A DNA stretch of 64,000 nt from Peptostreptococcaceae bacterium VA2. GTDB taxonomy: Bacteria > Bacillota > Clostridia > Peptostreptococcales > Peptostreptococcaceae. Location of the stretch: contig JMMB01000007.1 of assembly GCA_000686145.1 (NCBI GenBank), positions 1,674,001-1,738,000 of the forward strand, read 5' to 3'. The position numbers were made by a program, and so were the translations under genes. Below are positions 48,590 through 58,087 of this stretch, one piece after another; position 1 is the first letter of the stretch, and each line of letters starts with the position of its first letter. The notes under the pieces were generated by a model that was not told where the DNA came from, did not search any database, and was given only the letters and a program-made list of their open reading frames with translations.

Positions 48590-50062
48590 ATGATTAATAA
48601 AAAAGAAACTTTAGAAAGCAGTTTAAACTTAGACAATAGCTATAATAATTTGCCTAAATTACTTTTTAGTAAAGTTAATTTAAATATAGTGCCCTCACCA
48701 AAGATAGTTATTTTCAATAATTCTTTAGCAAAATTATTGGGACTAAATAGTGATGATTTTAAAAGTGAAGAAGGAGTGTCGCTACTTGCAGGAAATAAAA
48801 GGATAAAAGAAGGTGTATTTATAGCTCAAGCATATGCTGGACATCAGTTTGGAAACTTTGCAATACTGGGAGATGGAAGAGCACTATTAATAGGAGAGCA
48901 AATAACACCTTTGGGTGAACGGTTTGATATTCAGCTTAAAGGATCTGGTAAAACACCTTACTCTCGTGGTGGGGATGGTAAGGCTGCTCTTGGCCCAATG
49001 CTTCGTGAATATATAATAAGTGAAGGTATGCATGGTCTTGGTATTCCAACTACACGTAGTTTGGCAGTCGTTAAAACTGGTGAATTTGTATTTAGACAAA
49101 GCAGAGAAGAGGGTGCAATATTAACTCGTATAGCATCTAGTCATATTAGGTTTGGTACATTTGAATATGTATCTTATATGGGCAGTTACCAGGAACTTAA
49201 GGAACTTGCAAATTATTGTTTAAAAAGACATTTCTCATATGTAAAAGATAATAATGACAAGTACCTTAATTTACTTAATGAAGTAATAAATGTTCAGGCG
49301 AGTCTTGTTGCTAAATGGCAAGCTGTTGGATTTATACATGGTGTTATGAATACAGATAATATGACTATTAGTGGCGAGACTATTGATTACGGTCCTTGTG
49401 CTTTTATGGATAATTATAATCCGAATACTGTATTTAGCTCTATTGATATTCAAGGGCGTTATGCATATAAAAATCAACCTATTATGGCAGAGTGGAATTT
49501 ATGCAGATTTGCTGAAACTTTATTACCTTTATTAGATCAAGATAAAGAGCGAGCTATAAAAATAGCTCAAGATGCTATTTCAAATTTCTCTGATTTATAT
49601 TATTTTAATTGGATATCGAAGATGAGATTTAAGCTTGGTATATTTAATGAAGAGGCACAAGACAAAGTTATTATTGAAGATTTACTTAGTATTATTGAAA
49701 AGTATAGTGAGGATTATACTAACACTTTTATTTCATTAACTTTTGATAACTATAAAGATAAAGAGATGTTCAATAGTAAAGAATTTAGTAATTGGTATAA
49801 AGTATGGCAAGAAAGACTAAAAAGGCAACCAGAGTCAAAAAAAACAGTGACTAAATTGATGAAGGAATCTAATCCTGCGGTAATACCAAGAAATCATAGG
49901 GTAGAAGATGCAATAGAAGCGGCTAATAAAGGTGATTATGATGTAATGAAAAAACTTCTTGATGTAGTTTCAAGACCATATGAACACTCCAAAGATCAAG
50001 AAGAGTATTCAAAACTCCCTAAGGTTTCAGATCATAATTATAGAACTTTTTGTGGGACATAG
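48590..50062 (+). CDS. selO: Protein adenylyltransferase SelO
   Basis: A 490-residue pseudokinase-fold AMP transferase (YdiU/UPF0061). Motifs include [18 protein letters not shown], the [21 protein letters not shown] block with nucleotide-binding Lys, [37 protein letters not shown] with catalytic residues, and the [18 protein letters not shown] tail. The C terminus is RTFCGT, with Cys where the animal protein has selenocysteine. ATG 48590 follows AAAGGAG; the upstream ATG 48524 has none. Confidence 0.95.
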   Translation: MINKKETLESSLNLDNSYNNLPKLLFSKVNLNIVPSPKIVIFNNSLAKLLGLNSDDFKSEEGVSLLAGNKRIKEGVFIAQAYAGHQFGNFAILGDGRALLIGEQITPLGERFDIQLKGSGKTPYSRGGDGKAALGPMLREYIISEGMHGLGIPTTRSLAVVKTGEFVFRQSREEGAILTRIASSHIRFGTFEYVSYMGSYQELKELANYCLKRHFSYVKDNNDKYLNLLNEVINVQASLVAKWQAVGFIHGVMNTDNMTISGETIDYGPCAFMDNYNPNTVFSSIDIQGRYAYKNQPIMAEWNLCRFAETLLPLLDQDKERAIKIAQDAISNFSDLYYFNWISKMRFKLGIFNEEAQDKVIIEDLLSIIEKYSEDYTNTFISLTFDNYKDKEMFNSKEFSNWYKVWQERLKRQPESKKTVTKLMKESNPAVIPRNHRVEDAIEAANKGDYDVMKKLLDVVSRPYEHSKDQEEYSKLPKVSDHNYRTFCGT

Positions 50063-50076
50063 AATAAATATTAAGT

Positions 50077-50107
50077 AAAGACTAGGATAATATTCTAGTC
50101 TTTTTTG
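50077..50107 (+). terminator. Terminator of selO
   Basis: AAAGACTAGGA pairs with TTCTAGTCTTT (one wobble), followed by six T residues. Confidence 0.8.
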
Positions 50108-50230
50108 TTTATAATTACAGATAAACAAAATTAAATATGTTAAAATAGAACTATCAAAAGATAAGTAAGAAATACGAATATACATATGAAGTTAATAAAA
50201 AATTATGCAGTTCTAGATTAGAGGTACGTT

Positions 50231-50944
50231 ATGAAAATGGTATTTAAACATATAAATGAAGACATTAATTTTAACTTAATATATAAAAAAAGAAAAACAT
50301 TGAGTATACAAGTTAAATTAAATGGAGAAATAAATGTATTATCTCCATTTAATGTTGAAAAAGAATTTATTTTAGATAAAGTCAAATCTAATGCTAGTTG
50401 GATAATTAGAAAGCAGAATGAAATAAATTCAATACAAAATAAAAAGGTTAAGAGAAGTATTGTAAATGGTCAAATTTTTATGTACTTAGGAAGAAACTAT
50501 TCTTTAGAGGTTGTATATAATAATGATATTTCAAGCATCGATGTTAAGTTATTTAGAGGAAAGCTTGTAGTTAATACTTATACTAGTGATGAAGTAATTA
50601 TAAAAAAGGCGCTTGAACTTTGGTATAGAGAAAAAGCTTTAATTAAAATTAAAGAAAAAATAGATTATTATCAATCATATTTTGAACACGAAGTTGGGAA
50701 TATCAAGGTGAAAGAACAAAAAAAACGATGGGCTAGTTGCACTTTTAAAAATGATATTTTATTTAATTGGAGGTGTATAATGGCTCCTAGTGATGTACTT
50801 GACTATATTGTAGTTCATGAAATGTGTCATATGAAACATAAAAATCATTCGAAAGACTATTGGAAAAGTGTGTATTTAATACTGCCTGATTATGAATTAA
50901 GGCATAAGTGGCTTAAAGAGAATGGAATTAAATTAGATTTATAA
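50231..50944 (+). CDS. YgjP/DUF45-type zinc metallopeptidase
   Basis: A 237-residue protein. The N-terminal strand-rich part (KKRKTLSIQVKLNGEINVLSP) is typical of YgjP proteins. The catalytic motif HEMCHMKHKNHSKDYW is HExxH with the downstream His/Asp ligands, preceded by KKRWASCTFKNDILFNWR. The substrate is unknown; relatives sit in DNA-repair or stress contexts. Sixteen bases separate it from the next gene, suggesting cotranscription. Confidence 0.9.
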   Translation: MKMVFKHINEDINFNLIYKKRKTLSIQVKLNGEINVLSPFNVEKEFILDKVKSNASWIIRKQNEINSIQNKKVKRSIVNGQIFMYLGRNYSLEVVYNNDISSIDVKLFRGKLVVNTYTSDEVIIKKALELWYREKALIKIKEKIDYYQSYFEHEVGNIKVKEQKKRWASCTFKNDILFNWRCIMAPSDVLDYIVVHEMCHMKHKNHSKDYWKSVYLILPDYELRHKWLKENGIKLDL

Positions 50945-50959
50945 ATAGGAGAGAGTAAT

Positions 50960-51424
50960 ATGAAATTAATGCAGCTAAAGCAATATAGTATAAATGAATT
51001 TGACAAATCTGTAATAGATAGAATGTGTAAAGATAGTGATCTAAACTTAAATAAATATGTAATAAATGTAATATGTGATTTATTACAACATATACCAATG
51101 GAAGAAACTTTGAAAGTTAATGCAAAAAATAACATAAATACATATGATGAAAAAAGCATTGGTGAAATAGCGACTTATATAAGCTTAATACCGTATGTGC
51201 AAATAAAGCTTAAAGATAAAGATGATGGAGTGATTTTAACGAGTTCACTTATAGAGATGCTTATAAGTTATATAGTAGGCTATGTAACAAAAGAAGCATT
51301 TAATAAGAATATTTTGGAAATAAAAAGCACATTACAACTATCAGAGGTTTTTTATTGTAAGCTTGTACATTATTTTATCAATAATAGAAAATACTTAGTT
51401 GAAGAAATAAACAAGATAATTTAA
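50960..51424 (+). CDS. Hypothetical protein, 154 residues
   Basis: Unrecognised. Largely helical (FDKSVIDRMCKDSDLNLNKYV, SSLIEMLISYIVGYVTKEAF) with a moderately hydrophobic stretch but no clear membrane segment or signal. AGGAGAG precedes the ATG. It follows the YgjP-like gene closely and may share its transcript. Confidence 0.65.
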   Translation: MKLMQLKQYSINEFDKSVIDRMCKDSDLNLNKYVINVICDLLQHIPMEETLKVNAKNNINTYDEKSIGEIATYISLIPYVQIKLKDKDDGVILTSSLIEMLISYIVGYVTKEAFNKNILEIKSTLQLSEVFYCKLVHYFINNRKYLVEEINKII

Positions 51425-51534
51425 TAAATTATATATTTGAATTGTAGATAAATAAAATGTTTATTGTTTTAAATTATACAGATAGTTATAATATTAAAGG
51501 TAATTAATATATAACATAAGAAAAGGAGAATTAG

Positions 51535-52068
51535 ATGACTAATCAATTTTTAAATAAAGAAAAATTATTCGTAAATACTAGTAAACTAGTAGAAGTAGTG
51601 TTTGCCAGTAATGGATATGAAGAATTTGATAAAAATATAGTAGAGAAAAATATAGAATTTGATAAACAAAAAACGTATGAAATAGCTGGAAGTAATTTTT
51701 TTGATTTTAACCAAGAATTATACGAAGACATAAACCATATGAACTCTATAAGTTCAGGGTTATACTGTGAAATGTCTTTAATAACATATAGAATATTTAT
51801 ATGGAGTTCAAAAGGAGAGGGATTTGAAATTTTCAAACATGTTCTAAGAGGTGAAGAAATAAACAATTTAAAAAGTGAAAAAGATTTAAAAGAGTATGTA
51901 TATATACATTTAAATGAACTAGAACAAGGTGTATTAAAAACATATAGTAAAGAGATTGAAGAAAGTTTTAAACAATTTGGAATGGCAATAGAAACTAGAG
52001 CATTGCCGCTACAAAATATACTTCAAAGTTTAAGTATAGAAAATAATATCAAGGATTTTAGCAAATAA
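51535..52068 (+). CDS. Hypothetical protein, 177 residues
   Basis: Unrecognised soluble protein. It begins MTNQFLNKEKLFVNTSKLVE and has an aromatic central block (GLYCEMSLITYRIFIWSSKG) and an acidic helical C-terminal half. AAAAGGAG precedes the ATG. The two genes before it are similar in size and style but show no obvious sequence relation. A terminator follows. Confidence 0.65.
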   Translation: MTNQFLNKEKLFVNTSKLVEVVFASNGYEEFDKNIVEKNIEFDKQKTYEIAGSNFFDFNQELYEDINHMNSISSGLYCEMSLITYRIFIWSSKGEGFEIFKHVLRGEEINNLKSEKDLKEYVYIHLNELEQGVLKTYSKEIEESFKQFGMAIETRALPLQNILQSLSIENNIKDFSK

Positions 52069-52071
52069 ACA

Positions 52072-52095
52072 AAAGCCCTATATACTTAGGGCTTT
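52072..52095 (+). terminator. Terminator
   Basis: AAAGCCCTA and TAGGGCTTT form a 9-bp stem directly after the hypothetical gene. Confidence 0.75.
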
Positions 52096-52197
52096 ATTAT
52101 AGACACAAATAAAATTCCTAGTAGGAATAAACACTTATTAAATTAAATCAATTGAAATTTAACCTAATTTTAAAGATTTATTAATACAACTTTAATA

Positions 52198-52241
52198 TTT
52201 AACACTTACTTAACATTGTTTTAACTTTAGTTTAACACTAT
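52198..52241 (+). promoter_or_regulatory. Four tandem Pho-box-like repeats
   Basis: Four consecutive 11-base units start TTTAACA, CTTAACA, TTTAACT and TTTAACA. TT(A/T)ACA-type repeats every 11 bases are the binding pattern of PhoP/PhoB response regulators. They lie about 80-125 bases before the second Na/Pi transporter, so phosphate starvation control is likely. Confidence 0.75.
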
Positions 52242-52322
52242 ATGACATTTTCTTTGATAGAATTATTTTGTAATAATAAATAATAAAATAAACATGCTTA
52301 TACTTTAAGGAGGAAATAAAAC

Positions 52323-53948
52323 GTGGAAATAGCAATAAATTTAATGGGTGGTCTAGGATTATTCTTATATGGTATGAATCTAATGGGAGATGGACTACAA
52401 AAATCAGCAGGTTCTAAACTAAGGCGAATAATTGAACTTTTAACTAGTAATGTACTTATGGGTGTTATAGTCGGTGCTTTAGTTACAGCAATAATACAAA
52501 GTAGTAGTGCAACAACTGTAATGGTAGTAGGATTTGTTAATGCAGGTATAATGACTCTACCTCAAGCAATAGGTGTTATAATGGGTGCTAATATAGGTAC
52601 AACTATAACAGCACAGATTGTATCACTAAATTTAGTAGGTCTTGCTCCAGTAGCTTTAGGAATAGGTATAATATTTTACTTATTCTCAGGTAAACCAAAA
52701 ACTAAAAATGTAGCGGAAATATTAATAGGATTTGGTATATTATTTACAGGTATGGATTTTATGAAAGATGCCGTTAAACCTTTAACTGAATTCCCAATAT
52801 TTATTGAGGCATTAAGCAGTTTAGGCCAAAATCCAATACTTGGAGTACTATTAGGATTTGGGATAACAGCAATAGTTCAAAGTTCAAGTGCTTCAATGGG
52901 AATGTTACTTGCAGTTTCATCAACAGGTGCAATAGGGTTAGGAGCAGCATTACCTATATTATATGGAGAAAATATAGGTACTTGTGTAACTTCATTAATA
53001 TCTAGTATAGGTGCTAGTAAAAATGCAAGAAGAGCGGCAACAATGCATTTAATATTTAACATAATTGGAACTATGGTATTTATGTTAGTATTAACTAAGC
53101 CAATAACTATGTTAGTAACTCATCTAGATCCCACAGATGTTAGTAGACAAATAGCAAATTCACACACTTTGTTTAATATAACTAATGTAATATTATTATT
53201 GCCTTTCTCTAAGCTAATAGTTAAACTTACTATGAAACTTGTACCAGAGAGAGAAGATGAAATAGAAGATAAGAAAACAGTTAAATATATAGATGAAAGA
53301 ATGATGGAGACGCCATCAATAGCATTATCTAATACAGTTAAAGAAACTTTAAGAATGGGCAATAAAGCTAAAAATGCACTTATCAATTCTATGGAAGGCT
53401 TATTAGAACAATCTGAAAATAAGATTAAGAAATCGTTAGAAGAAGAAAAGGTAGTAAATAATTTACAAAAGTTAATATTAAACTATCTATTAAAATTATC
53501 TAAAGTATCTTTAAATAATGAGTCTAGAGAAAATGTTGATGCATTATTCAATACCGTAAATGATATCGAAAGAATAGGAGATCATGCTGAAAATATAGCT
53601 GAATTAGGCGAAATAATTTTAGAAAAACAATTAAGCTTATCTAAAGAAGGTACTGAAGAATTAAATCAAATGTATGAGAGAGTTGTTTCTACTTATACTT
53701 ATGCACTTAAATGTATGGAAAACTATGATATTGATTTAGCTTGTAGAGTTATTAAAATGGAAGAACAAGTAAATATGATGGAAAAATCATGTCGTGAAAA
53801 TCATATGAGACGACTGAATGAAAATTTATGTACTATAGACAATGGAGTGATATTCTTGGATATAATAAGTAACCTAGAAAGAGTGTCTGATCATTCTGTA
53901 AATATAGCACAAAGAGTTATCAAATTATCAAATGGAAACATAGCATAA
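52323..53948 (+). CDS. Na+/phosphate cotransporter, NptA/PhoU type (paralogue 2)
   Basis: A 541-residue paralogue of the protein at 7129, alignable over its whole length. QSSSA appears twice (AIIQSSSATTVMVVGF, AIVQSSSASMGM), with GANIGTT and GENIGTC, and the C-terminal PhoU-like part has NDIERIGDHAENIAELGEI and NLERVSDHSVNIAQRV. The start is GTG 52323 after AAGGAGG. Pho-box-like repeats upstream suggest this is the phosphate-starvation form, while the other copy lacks them. Confidence 0.95.
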   Translation: MEIAINLMGGLGLFLYGMNLMGDGLQKSAGSKLRRIIELLTSNVLMGVIVGALVTAIIQSSSATTVMVVGFVNAGIMTLPQAIGVIMGANIGTTITAQIVSLNLVGLAPVALGIGIIFYLFSGKPKTKNVAEILIGFGILFTGMDFMKDAVKPLTEFPIFIEALSSLGQNPILGVLLGFGITAIVQSSSASMGMLLAVSSTGAIGLGAALPILYGENIGTCVTSLISSIGASKNARRAATMHLIFNIIGTMVFMLVLTKPITMLVTHLDPTDVSRQIANSHTLFNITNVILLLPFSKLIVKLTMKLVPEREDEIEDKKTVKYIDERMMETPSIALSNTVKETLRMGNKAKNALINSMEGLLEQSENKIKKSLEEEKVVNNLQKLILNYLLKLSKVSLNNESRENVDALFNTVNDIERIGDHAENIAELGEIILEKQLSLSKEGTEELNQMYERVVSTYTYALKCMENYDIDLACRVIKMEEQVNMMEKSCRENHMRRLNENLCTIDNGVIFLDIISNLERVSDHSVNIAQRVIKLSNGNIA

Positions 53949-53950
53949 AT

Positions 53951-53993
53951 AAAAAAAGATCTTATCTCCTTATTTCAGATAAGATCTTTTTTT
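53951..53993. terminator. Bidirectional terminator
   Basis: Perfect 17-bp arms at 53951-53967 and 53977-53993 with an A run on one side and a T run on the other. It serves both the Na/Pi gene and the leftward gene fragment at 53996. Confidence 0.9.
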
Positions 53994-53995
53994 AT

Positions 53996-54109
53996 TTAAA
54001 AATATCTTATTAGGGCTAAAAATATAAGGATGGCTCCAGAGATCCATGATAAATTTATATCTACCTTTTCAATGAATCTGCTCCCTAAGTGAGAACCTAA
54101 GCAATATAC
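53996..54109 (-). pseudogene. C-terminal fragment of a MntP/YtaF-type membrane protein
   Basis: Leftward frame open from 54109 to TAA at 53996-53998 encodes YCLGSHLGSRFIEKVDINLS and then WISGAILIFLALIRYF. This is the last helix of a manganese-efflux MntP or sporulation YtaF-type protein. The gene ends abruptly where the second mobile element begins. The 5' part should lie beyond the far end of that element, outside the window. Confidence 0.6.
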
Positions 54110-54199
54110 TCATTCTATAGTTACTTCAAGTTGTTAATTAAACTCTTATTTATCTATTTTACTAATTTTGTTGCCCATTTGTTGCCCATTTAAAAATAA

Positions 54200-55306
54200 T
54201 TATAACATAGACTCAAAAATATTTGTACTATCTCTTTCTAATTTCTTAGTGACATGAGTGTATATATCCATAGTAGTAGATATATTTTTATGTCCTAACC
54301 TTTCAGAAACTACCTTCATAGGAACACCACCTTCTAACATAAGGGTGGCATGTGTATGTCTTAATGTATGAATAGAGAAGTACATACCAAACTTACTTCT
54401 AGTAACTCTATTCATATACCTTATATCATAAGCAGTTATTATCTTGCCACTATCATTAGGTTTAATACATACAAAGTCTATATTAGGATGCAATCTATTC
54501 ATATTTTCTTTATGCTCTTTGAGAATATTAACTAAAGTATCTCCGATTGATATTGTTCTATAAGAGGTCTTAGTTTTAGGAGAGTTTAGTTCCCATTCTC
54601 CACCTTTCTTATAAGTTATACTATGGGTTATATTTATAGTCTTAGCATCTAAGTCTACATTTTCCCACTTTAATGCTAGTACTTCACCACGTCTCATTCC
54701 AGTATGAAAAGCTATTGATATAGGAATATAGAAATAATGTTCTTCACCTTTGTAATAATTAGATATTTTCTTAAAGTTACTTATAGATATGGTGCTTATT
54801 TCATCATTATCATTATATCTATAATCTCTTAACGATACATACTGCATAGGATTCTGCTTTAATAACTCATGTGGATATACGGCTAATTTCAGAGATTTGC
54901 TTAATACATTGTGTATCTTTTTTAAATATTGCTTTGCATATCCTCTTTTATACATATCATCAAATAAATCTTGTATAAGAGCAGGAGTTATATTATTCAA
55001 TTTATATTCTCCTAAATGTGGCTTTATAAAGTTCTTTATAGCATTTTCATGAGTAACTTGAGTTGAATATTTTAATTTTACTAGACTATAAGTTTCATAG
55101 AAGGAATCCATATAATCAGACATACTCATATTAGATTCTACTGTAATTTTACCACAATTTTCATATTCCTCTTGTGCTTTAATTAAAGCTAATTCAGCTT
55201 CCTTCTTAATTTTGTATCCACCTTTTGATTTTCTTTGTCTCTTACCATCAACTTTAGCTAATTCAATAAACCAAGACCATTTGTCTCCACGTTTTCTAAC
55301 TGGCAT
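54200..55306 (-). CDS. Tyrosine recombinase/integrase of the second element
   Basis: A 368-residue phage/ICE-type integrase. The N-terminal arm-binding domain ([20 protein letters not shown]) is followed by a SAM-like core-binding domain (residues ~65-150). The catalytic domain has Arg in [24 protein letters not shown] with HxxR, the [15 protein letters not shown] region with the Tyr nucleophile. All catalytic residues are present. It lies about 90 bases from the broken MntP-like gene, as usual for an integrase beside its attachment site. TAGGAGG precedes the ATG. Confidence 0.95.
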   Translation of the reverse strand: MPVRKRGDKWSWFIELAKVDGKRQRKSKGGYKIKKEAELALIKAQEEYENCGKITVESNMSMSDYMDSFYETYSLVKLKYSTQVTHENAIKNFIKPHLGEYKLNNITPALIQDLFDDMYKRGYAKQYLKKIHNVLSKSLKLAVYPHELLKQNPMQYVSLRDYRYNDNDEISTISISNFKKISNYYKGEEHYFYIPISIAFHTGMRRGEVLALKWENVDLDAKTINITHSITYKKGGEWELNSPKTKTSYRTISIGDTLVNILKEHKENMNRLHPNIDFVCIKPNDSGKIITAYDIRYMNRVTRSKFGMYFSIHTLRHTHATLMLEGGVPMKVVSERLGHKNISTTMDIYTHVTKKLERDSTNIFESML

Positions 55307-55485
55307 ATACTAACCTCCTAATTTTTAAGTTGGTTAGTTAGAATAAAATTATATAATTATAATAACATAATTTTTTAACAAGTATAATAATATACCAAAT
55401 AAAGGATTTTGTATATTTTTGTAGAATTATACATTAGTGGTAAAAATATATAACTAGCAAAAAAAAGTGAACAGAGGAGTTAAGT

Positions 55486-55710
55486 ATGAATGAATTAAAA
55501 TTAGAAATATTAAGAAAACTAGAGTTTGGTTTAAAGGTGACATATAATATAGTTGGTGTAGATAGAGAAATATTTAATAACGCTGTTAAAGAACTTGCTC
55601 AAGAAGGATATGTCACTTATACACCTGAAACACATAAGCTATTCATAGATGATGTTAATTATGTAAGAATAACCGAAAAAGGTAAAACTTACATACAAAG
55701 CATAAGATAA
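55486..55710 (+). CDS. Small winged-helix-like protein
   Basis: A 74-residue protein. LKLEILRKLEFGLKVTYNIV, then NNAVKELAQEGYVTYTPE and a C-terminal strand VRITEKGKTYIQS look like a YjcQ-type winged helix. These act as small regulators in mobile elements. It is divergent from the integrase, so it may control excision. The ribosome site is GAGGAG. A terminator follows. Confidence 0.6.
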   Translation: MNELKLEILRKLEFGLKVTYNIVGVDREIFNNAVKELAQEGYVTYTPETHKLFIDDVNYVRITEKGKTYIQSIR

Positions 55711-55716
55711 ATAAAA

Positions 55717-55759
55717 AAAGGCGTATAGACAATATGTTAATATCATCTATACGCCTTAA
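55717..55759. terminator. Terminator
   Basis: AAGGCGTATAGA (55719-55730) pairs exactly with TCTATACGCCTT (55746-55757). A runs and T runs flank it, so it may work both ways. Confidence 0.8.
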
Positions 55760-55780
55760 ATTTATTACCAATCAAACTAT

Positions 55781-55912
55781 TTAAAAAACTAAATTAATAC
55801 ATCCACCTAAAAATAAACAGTAGAAAAATATTTTCTTAGTTGTTGTACTTTTAGCCTTCATAGCAGAGACTATTAAACCTATCACCATTAAATTTAAAAT
55901 TAAATTATTCAT
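55781..55912 (-). CDS. 43-residue membrane peptide
   Basis: Small frame with AAAGGATGG upstream. It encodes MNNLILNLMVIGLIVSAMKA, a basic linker KSTTTKK, then IFFYCLFLGGCINLVF: two hydrophobic segments separated by a short basic loop. Holin-like or toxin-like peptides have this shape, but nothing more supports that. Confidence 0.45.
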   Translation of the reverse strand: MNNLILNLMVIGLIVSAMKAKSTTTKKIFFYCLFLGGCINLVF

Positions 55913-55966
55913 AAAATTACCATCCTTTATTATTTATTATCGATTATTAAAACCACAGTTTTAAAA

Positions 55967-56096
55967 AGTTGGTGTTCTAGACAAGCATAGCTCGTATGGA
56001 ACGAATTATAGCCTTCTAAGGAGTGCAAACCCTAGAGGGCAAGCTTTACTATAAAGAGGAGCAGAGTGACGAGTGTAAGGGGCAATGAGAGCTTCG
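55967..56096. other. GC-richer non-coding block in the second element
   Basis: About 130 bases are markedly richer in G and C than the surroundings and have no reading frame of note. They include a CCCTAGAGGG palindrome near 56030 and GC-rich hairpin-forming parts. It lies between a small peptide gene and the 506-residue gene. It could be a structured RNA, an origin of transfer or a replication signal; I cannot tell which. Confidence 0.4.
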
Positions 56097-56121
56097 ATAT
56101 TTTCGAAATTAAAATTAAAAT

Positions 56122-57642
56122 TTATTTTTCTAATCTAAAAACTTTATAGCAAGGAATATTGTTTTTTACAGTTCTCTTGCTTGTATTTATGTCATATCCA
56201 AAATCCTTTAAAAATACTTTCATTTGTTTCTTATCAAAAGTCTCACCATAAACTCTATTTATAAAGTCAGCTATTTCTTGATTATTGGGGATGAAATCTC
56301 CACCCTTCGAGCTTTTAGATGCCAAGCCAAATTTTTGACCTTCTACAAAGAAACATTTCTTTTCTATGTAATTTATAACCTTGTCTTCTTTGCTAATCCT
56401 TTTCTGACGATTATATTGATACATTAATTTAGCATTCTTAACCTGATAGTTATATTCTTTTACTAACACTTCTATAACTTCATTAAATCCATCAGATTCA
56501 AGCCAGTTCTCATCAACTTCCTCTGTTAAGCAATATACTAAATCATAAATGATATCTTCTTCTAGACCATATATAAGGTCTATAAAAAGGGTATTAGTAA
56601 AGTCGCTTTTATTTATAAAAACATCTTTTATTATATTAAATTGTTCTAATGGAGTAGGGGCATTAATGATACTTTCTACTGCATCAATAAAATCTATATT
56701 TTTAAGTCTTAACTGTTCATTCTCAATATAACAATTTTTATCATTTTGTAATATTTCAAATACTTTATTTCGAAAAGTTGCTTCATACTTTCTCCTATTA
56801 TGTACATCACCAAACGTTTTTCCTTCATTAAGTAAAAGTTCTAATTTTTCTAACTGCTTCTTAGTAAATATTCTATCTTTATTACATAAAATGTATTTTA
56901 ATATTCCTGTAGATGAAGATTCAGTGAATATATTACCCTCTACATCCATTCTCTTACCTTCAGATTCATTCTGAGCATCTAGTAGAGTATAATTATTTAA
57001 TTCATTTCCTTCTACAGCTTGTGAGTATTTATCTATAGAAACAGACTTTACTTTTGTAGTTACTACTTTTCTCACTCCATTTACAGTAACTCTTTTACTA
57101 TAACAATCTCGACTAGAAGATGTGCGTTTACCTTCTTGATACAAACTTTTATATGCAGTAGACTTTACAATCCTCAGTAGGTAGCTATATAACATTGCAC
57201 ATTTTTCTTCATCTACAAGAACATCGCATAGCTTATCTACAGTTGTTATATCTATACCTTGTGGCAATCTCATGCAGTCTTCTACATAATTATAAAATGC
57301 TTGCAGTCCTTGCAATCTAGCTTCTTGTAAATGTTCTTCCATGTCATTCTTTTCTATGTTTGTATTGAATAATTTCACATATATGTTCTCACAAGCTTTG
57401 AAGTATGTATCAAATCGTGTTTCTCTTTCCTTCATATCCATCTTTCTATGTTTCATATAGTAGCCAAAGGTTTTACATGTCTTACCCATAAAGCTTTCAA
57501 CCTTACCTGAATACAATTCCTTCTTTCCAGTGTTCTCATTCATATCCATAATTTCTGTAGTTGTATAACACATTTCAAACATTTTATTTATTGTGTCTTT
57601 AACTGTATTACATTTTCTCAATTCATCTATTTTAATTAACAT
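56122..57642 (-). CDS. Large unknown protein, faint sigma-factor likeness (paralogue A)
   Basis: A 506-residue protein of unknown family. A helical segment (EEHLQEARLQGLQAFYNYVED, then MLYSYLLRIVKSTAYKSLYQ) recalls sigma region 2. Near 265 IFTKKQLEKLELLLNEGKTF recalls region 4. It shares the order and several blocks with the 418-residue protein at 58088: a basic strand block after the helices, KKQ at the third segment, 'DKN..I' and a 'NDY/SDFTNTLFIDLIYGL' helix. It has an additional C-terminal ~120 residues (SSKGGDFIPNNQEIADFINRVYGE). AGGAGA precedes the ATG. Function unknown. Confidence 0.6.
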   Translation of the reverse strand: MLIKIDELRKCNTVKDTINKMFEMCYTTTEIMDMNENTGKKELYSGKVESFMGKTCKTFGYYMKHRKMDMKERETRFDTYFKACENIYVKLFNTNIEKNDMEEHLQEARLQGLQAFYNYVEDCMRLPQGIDITTVDKLCDVLVDEEKCAMLYSYLLRIVKSTAYKSLYQEGKRTSSSRDCYSKRVTVNGVRKVVTTKVKSVSIDKYSQAVEGNELNNYTLLDAQNESEGKRMDVEGNIFTESSSTGILKYILCNKDRIFTKKQLEKLELLLNEGKTFGDVHNRRKYEATFRNKVFEILQNDKNCYIENEQLRLKNIDFIDAVESIINAPTPLEQFNIIKDVFINKSDFTNTLFIDLIYGLEEDIIYDLVYCLTEEVDENWLESDGFNEVIEVLVKEYNYQVKNAKLMYQYNRQKRISKEDKVINYIEKKCFFVEGQKFGLASKSSKGGDFIPNNQEIADFINRVYGETFDKKQMKVFLKDFGYDINTSKRTVKNNIPCYKVFRLEK

Positions 57643-57727
57643 CTTATATTTCTCCTCTCAATCTCTCCTAATTTATTATCAAAAAATATAAATAGAGTAG
57701 GGGAGTTAGCCCTACTCTCAATTATGT

Positions 57728-58087
57728 TTATTCTATTGTTAGTTCATCTATATCAACACTAGTGTCTATCAGCTCATAGTAGCTATCTGTAGGTTCATTA
57801 TCTCTGTCATAAACCAAATACTCTATATACTCATTAATGTTCTCTAAACTGTTCAGAACATCTAGTAGAGTATTCTCAATATCATCTAAATAATTCTCTA
57901 TAATATTCTCTATAAAGCTATTATCAGATTGAGCATCCTCATCTAGTAGAAGAGATACAATATCTTCGTCTATGTAATTAGCTATTGTAGGATTATCTAA
58001 AAGCTCTATAAGTTTCTCAACCTTTAGACCCTTATCCTCATTATCTATTGCAAAAAATGATTTTAAATCTTCTATAAGTAATATCAT
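57728..58087 (-). CDS. Acidic hypothetical protein, 119 residues
   Basis: Strongly acidic helical protein (VEKLIELLDNPTIANYIDED, NIIENYLDDIENTLLDVLNSL). Its ATG directly abuts the stop of the 418-residue gene, so translation is coupled. Such an acidic partner could be an anti-factor or DNA mimic for the basic, sigma-like protein, but this is only a guess from charge and gene order. Confidence 0.55.
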   Translation of the reverse strand: MILLIEDLKSFFAIDNEDKGLKVEKLIELLDNPTIANYIDEDIVSLLLDEDAQSDNSFIENIIENYLDDIENTLLDVLNSLENINEYIEYLVYDRDNEPTDSYYELIDTSVDIDELTIE

